Assembly: GCA_937916505.1 (NCBI GenBank)
Contig: CALFSW010000279.1
Location: forward strand, 1 to 64,000
Reading direction: 5' to 3'
Source of the DNA: an uncultured Verrucomicrobiales bacterium
Lineage (GTDB): Bacteria; Verrucomicrobiota; Verrucomicrobiia; Verrucomicrobiales; Akkermansiaceae
Length of the DNA stretch: 64,000 bases
Position numbers and translations under genes: made by a program. Each line of letters opens with the position of its first letter. The first letter of the stretch is position 1. Under the pieces are notes generated by a model. The model had not been told where the DNA came from. It saw only the letters and a program-made list of their open reading frames with translations, and searched no databases. Below, piece by piece: positions 60,891-64,000 of this stretch.

Positions 60891-61733
60891 ATGCCTCTGA
60901 AAAGTTTTAAGCCAGTCACTCCCGCGAATCGCTACAAGATGCTTCCGGGTTTCGACGAAATCACGAAGTCCAAGCCTGAAAAGAGCCTCCTCGAAGTTAA
61001 AAAACGCTCCGGTGGTCGCAACAATCAGGGTCGTATCACCATGCGCCACATCGGCGGTGGTCATAAGAAGAAGTATCGTCTCATCGACTTCAAGCGGACC
61101 AAGCGTGACCAGGTCGCAACCGTCGTTGGGATCGAGTATGATCCCAACCGGACCTGCCGTATCGCCCTTCTTGAATACCCCGATGGAACCAAATCTTATA
61201 TACTCGCTCCTTCCGGTCTAACCGATGGTGCCAAGGTTTCCTCCGGAGAAAACGTCGAGCCAACCGTTGGCAACGCAATGCCCCTGAAGAATGTTCCTCT
61301 CGGAACCGCTATTCACAACATCGAGATCCGCCCCGGTTCTGGTGGTAAGATCGCCCGTGCTGCAGGACAGCAAGCCGTTCTGGCATCACGCGACGAAGGC
61401 TATGCCTTTATCAAGATGCCTTCCGGTGAACTTCGTAAGTTCCATGAGGAGTCTTATGCCACTATCGGAACCGTCGGTAATCGCGACCACATGAAAGAGA
61501 TTTCCGGTAAGGCCGGTCGTACTCGCTGGCAGGGCAGGCGCCCTTCAGTCCGTGGAATGTGTATGAACCCGGTCGATCACCCCAACGGTGGTGGTGAGGG
61601 TAAGTCCAAGTCCGGTGGTGGTCGACAACACCTCAAGTCTCCCTGGGGACACGTCAAGGGGCAGAAAACACGCCGCAAGCACAAGAACAGCACCTTCATC
61701 GTGGAGGACCGCCGTAAGGCCAAGCGCAAGTAA
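60891..61733 (+). CDS. rplB: 50S ribosomal protein L2
   Basis: A 280-aa protein needed for subunit joining and peptidyl transfer. [39 protein letters not shown], the [20 protein letters not shown] segment with the functionally important His, and the terminal [20 protein letters not shown] are diagnostic. Confidence 0.99.
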   Translation: MPLKSFKPVTPANRYKMLPGFDEITKSKPEKSLLEVKKRSGGRNNQGRITMRHIGGGHKKKYRLIDFKRTKRDQVATVVGIEYDPNRTCRIALLEYPDGTKSYILAPSGLTDGAKVSSGENVEPTVGNAMPLKNVPLGTAIHNIEIRPGSGGKIARAAGQQAVLASRDEGYAFIKMPSGELRKFHEESYATIGTVGNRDHMKEISGKAGRTRWQGRRPSVRGMCMNPVDHPNGGGEGKSKSGGGRQHLKSPWGHVKGQKTRRKHKNSTFIVEDRRKAKRK

Positions 61734-61766
61734 TTTTACCCTGCAGTCACTTAACCAAATTTTATT

Positions 61767-62036
61767 ATGGCACGTTCACTGAAAAAAGGCCCCTACGTTG
61801 ATCAAAAGCTCCTCGCTAAGATTGACGCCGCCGTTGAATCCGGCAACAAGAAGCCGATCAAGACCTGGAGCCGTCGCTCCATGATCACTCCTGACTTCGT
61901 CGGTCACAACTTCGCCGTTCACAACGGAAAAACCTTCGTCCCTGTTTTCGTTTCCGAGAACATGGTGGGCCACAAGCTGGGTGAGTTTTCTCCCACCCGC
62001 ATCTTCAAGGCTCACGGCGGTATCGGTAAGAAGTAA
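61767..62036 (+). CDS. rpsS: 30S ribosomal protein S19
   Basis: An 89-aa small-subunit head protein. [40 protein letters not shown] and the terminal [19 protein letters not shown] are typical. Normally rplV follows directly; here an unrelated secreted-protein gene comes next. Confidence 0.99.
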   Translation: MARSLKKGPYVDQKLLAKIDAAVESGNKKPIKTWSRRSMITPDFVGHNFAVHNGKTFVPVFVSENMVGHKLGEFSPTRIFKAHGGIGKK

Positions 62037-62061
62037 ATTCCCTCTGTAGAATCCCTTCGTC

Positions 62062-62772
62062 ATGCGTTTCCCTTCCACCAAATCCCTGATCACCGGAGCA
62101 ATGCTCTTCGGTGCGGGGGTTGCTGGGGCTCAGGAAACGGCGATGGAAAAGCTCGAGCGTGAGAATCGTCAGTTGAACCTTCAATTGACGAACGTCAACA
62201 AGAGCTTGGCTGCTGCTCTCGAAAGAGAGGATGCCAAGACAAAGGCCCTCAAGGTGATCAAGGACTACCACGCACTCCTTGGAAAAGACTTTTTCGATGG
62301 AAGCGATACCAAGCTCCGTCACGCCGTCACCGACTATCAGATTGCCCGCGAAAACCTCACCAAGCTTGAGACCGCCGTTGGTAATCTTCTACCTCTCATT
62401 CAAAACTACCTCCGCACTGCGGTTGCTTCGGATCCCGAAGCCCGGAAGGCGGTTGAAGTAAAAATCCGCGAACTCGAAGTCGCACTCGGTCAGCGTGAGC
62501 TGCCCAAGCGCAAAGTCGAACAGGGGACCGCCCAGGAAGCACGCATTGTTACGATTGACTCCAATACCGGAGCTGTCGTAGTAAACGCCGGCTCCGATGC
62601 GGAACTCAATGTCGGCATGCGATTCCGCATCGAGCGTTCCGGGTCCCACATAGGTGATGCCATTTTGGCGATCACCCGACCCAATGTTAGCGGACTCTTG
62701 ATGCAATCCCTCACAAATCCTGAAGTCCCGGTTCAAGCCGGAGACCTCGCCAAAGTCATTACTTTAAATTAA
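62062..62772 (+). CDS. Secreted coiled-coil protein inserted between rpsS and rplV, unknown function
   Basis: A 236-aa protein with a signal peptide (MRFPSTKSLITGAMLFGAGVAGA). A coiled coil covers ~27-75 (METAMEKLERENRQLNLQL-like heptads), and a helical middle follows. The C-terminal beta domain (~165-236) has VVVNAGSDAELNVGMRFRI and ends VQAGDLAKVITLN, which resembles the FlgT-C-like small beta domain of envelope proteins. It lies 25 nt after rpsS and 11 nt before rplV on the same strand, so it would be expressed at ribosomal-protein level. Not recognised as a named family. Its presence inside the S10 operon is unusual and seems to be a lineage-specific insertion. Confidence 0.85.
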   Translation: MRFPSTKSLITGAMLFGAGVAGAQETAMEKLERENRQLNLQLTNVNKSLAAALEREDAKTKALKVIKDYHALLGKDFFDGSDTKLRHAVTDYQIARENLTKLETAVGNLLPLIQNYLRTAVASDPEARKAVEVKIRELEVALGQRELPKRKVEQGTAQEARIVTIDSNTGAVVVNAGSDAELNVGMRFRIERSGSHIGDAILAITRPNVSGLLMQSLTNPEVPVQAGDLAKVITLN

Positions 62773-62783
62773 CCGACAAACTG

Positions 62784-63284
62784 ATGTTAGTTCGTTCGAC
62801 CACAAAATACGCTCGGATTTCTCCGAAGAAAGCACGCCACGTTGTTCGTGAAATTCAGGGACTTGCTGTCTCTGATGCCCTCGACGCCTTGACCTATACT
62901 CCTAAGAAGTCCGCTCACCTCATTGGAAAGACGCTGAAAAGCGCAATTGCCAATGCCGAGAACAACCACGAACTCTCCGCTGATGAGCTGATCATCAAGG
63001 AAGCCACCGTCGGTGAAGGACCCACTCTCAAGCGTTTCAAGCCACGTGCCCGCGGTTCCGCAGGAGCTATTCGCAAACGCACCAGCCACATTTTCATCAC
63101 TCTCACCGATGAGTTCGAAGCTCCCGAAGAGAAGAAGCGTTCCGGCAAGCCCAAGAAGCGTGACACCATTAAATCCCTCTTTGGAGTCAAGGCCAAGCCT
63201 GCTGCCAAGAAGGAGGAAGAGGCCCCCGCTGAGGAGGAAGCTCCTGTCGAAGAGACTGAAGCGACCGAAGAGTCCGCTGAATAA
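62784..63284 (+). CDS. rplV: 50S ribosomal protein L22 with C-terminal acidic extension
   Basis: A 166-aa protein. Residues 1-112 are a normal L22 (STTKYARISPKKARHVVREI, IANAENNHELSADELIIKEA, and the tunnel loop region KRFKPRARGSAGAIRKRTSH). Typical L22 ends near residue 115. Here ~50 extra residues follow: a basic linker (KKRSGKPKKRDTIKSLFGVK) and a Glu-rich tail (KKEEEAPAEEEAPVEETEAT). Such a tail would lie outside the tunnel core; its role is unknown. Confidence 0.97.
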   Translation: MLVRSTTKYARISPKKARHVVREIQGLAVSDALDALTYTPKKSAHLIGKTLKSAIANAENNHELSADELIIKEATVGEGPTLKRFKPRARGSAGAIRKRTSHIFITLTDEFEAPEEKKRSGKPKKRDTIKSLFGVKAKPAAKKEEEAPAEEEAPVEETEATEESAE

Positions 63285-63315
63285 GCCAAACTGAAACATT
63301 TACCTTTAAAGAATC

Positions 63316-64000
63316 ATGGGACAAAAAGTTAATCCAATCGGTTTCCGCCTCGCCGTCAACAAAGACTGGCGCTCCAAGTGGTATGCCGAGGGCAAGGACT
63401 ACACCAACAAGCTTCACGAAGATCTCCGGATCCGGAAATACATTGCTGGTCGTCTTCAGGCCATCGCCCTTTCCAAGGTCATCATCGAGCGTGCCTGGAA
63501 CAGCGTCCGCGTCACCTTGCACACTTCCCGGCCCGGACTCGTCATTGGACGCAAAGGCTCCGAGATTGAGCTGATGACCAATGAAATCGCCAAGATTGCA
63601 GGTGGTTCCCAGGTCAAGATCGACATCGTCGAGATCCGCAAACCAGAACTTGATGCACAGTGCGTTTGCGAGAATGTTTGCATTCAGCTCGAGCGTCGTA
63701 TTGCTTTCCGCCGCGCCATGAAGCGTGCCCTTCAAACTGCCATGGACTTTGGTGCCAACGGAATCCGTGTTCGTTGTGCTGGTCGTCTCGGTGGTGCTGA
63801 CATCGCCCGTGCCGAGTGGTATCGCGAAGGTAAAGTGCCTCTCCAGACTCTTCGTGTTCCCATCGACTATGGGTTCGCCGAAGCCAAGACCGTTTATGGA
63901 ATCATTGGCGTGAAGTGTTGGATCAATAAGAGCGAGGACGCCGACAAAGGTTCACGCCCTCCAGGTCATGACCGCCCCCGTCGTGGTGGCCGTGGTGGCC
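63316..64000 (+). CDS. rpsC: 30S ribosomal protein S3, 3' end outside the window
   Basis: At least 228 residues, open to the window end. MGQKVNPIGFRLAVNKDWRS, the KH-domain GLVIGRKGSEIELM and RIAFRRAMKRALQTAMDFGA are diagnostic. The visible end (SRPPGHDRPRRGGRGG) is the beginning of a C-terminal Gly/Arg-rich tail that extends beyond most S3 proteins. Confidence 0.98.
   Translation, partial: MGQKVNPIGFRLAVNKDWRSKWYAEGKDYTNKLHEDLRIRKYIAGRLQAIALSKVIIERAWNSVRVTLHTSRPGLVIGRKGSEIELMTNEIAKIAGGSQVKIDIVEIRKPELDAQCVCENVCIQLERRIAFRRAMKRALQTAMDFGANGIRVRCAGRLGGADIARAEWYREGKVPLQTLRVPIDYGFAEAKTVYGIIGVKCWINKSEDADKGSRPPGHDRPRRGGRGG

Noticed and set aside
1-64000. Insertion sequences, prophage, integrase, tRNA, rRNA or CRISPR loci
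   Set aside because: None recognised: no transposase motifs, no terminal inverted repeats with target duplications, no tRNA-like T-arm structures outside genes and no regular direct repeats.

Overview
The window looks like a chromosomal segment of a Verrucomicrobiota bacterium (PVC superphylum), probably a free-living, polysaccharide-degrading member of the Verrucomicrobiales. The reasons are verruco-type PEP-CTERM sorting tails, three S1 formylglycine sulfatases, a PSCyt1/DUF1549/DUF1553 protein followed by a DUF1501 protein, PVC-type membrane-bound dehydrogenase modules, an ECF sigma factor of the Rhodopirellula/Verrucomicrobium type, and a CotH/lamin-tail surface giant with calcium-binding repeats. 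No phylogenetic test could be run.

Layout. 1-1334: a partial sulfatase. 1.5-6.8 kb: a photolyase-like flavoprotein with its two domains in reversed order, a polyprenyl diphosphate synthase, a PrxQ-type peroxiredoxin with an in-frame TGA at the peroxidatic position, a small membrane protein, a YpfJ-like zinc peptidase, FxsA and a heavy-metal-associated protein. 6.9-17.6 kb: a PEP-CTERM protein with a BBE-type flavin oxidase, an ArsC-like protein with in-frame TGA at codon 12, a DUF3472-like protein, galM with an OmpA coiled-coil protein, a sulfatase and a short PVC dehydrogenase. 17.9-21.1 kb: a Cys-rich secreted protein gene disrupted by frame changes. 21.2-28.0 kb: an SGNH-dehydrogenase-cupredoxin fusion and a large FG-GAP/ASPIC/thioredoxin/TPR lipoprotein that again contains one in-frame TGA. 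28.0-41.9 kb: an ECF sigma factor with a FecR-like partner, three secreted proteins sharing a golvesin-like domain, and the PSCyt1 + DUF1501 pair. 42.2-55.1 kb: mostly housekeeping and catabolic genes (cyanophycinase-like, ABM monooxygenase, quinone oxidoreductase, two amidohydrolases, a PatB-type aminotransferase, a sulfatase, yceD-rpmF-plsX, aat, a phosphoglycolate-phosphatase-like gene, a cytochrome b562-like gene). 55.8-64.0 kb: a fused str/S10 ribosomal operon, rpsL-rpsG-fusA-rpsJ-rplC-rplD-rplW-rplB-rpsS-[secreted coiled-coil gene]-rplV-rpsC (cut by the window end).

Main result. Three genes (3798-4301 +, 8997-9353 -, 24494-28000 +) are each interrupted by exactly one TGA. In the first two it replaces the catalytic Cys of a thiol-redox family. 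In all three the TGA is followed by a hairpin with a G-containing apical loop (GGA, GGUC, AGGUCGG) 23, 23 and 16 nt after the TGA, which fits the bacterial SECIS pattern. Other genes here use TGA as an ordinary stop, so this is selenocysteine recoding rather than a variant code. The FG-GAP/ASPIC case may be an undescribed selenoprotein family.

Second result. An exact bipartite motif, TGTCATT-N13-CGGTATA, occurs just before the ECF sigma gene (28026-28052) and before the first golvesin-like PEP-CTERM gene (30096-30122), which suggests an autoregulated ECF regulon for the surface locus.
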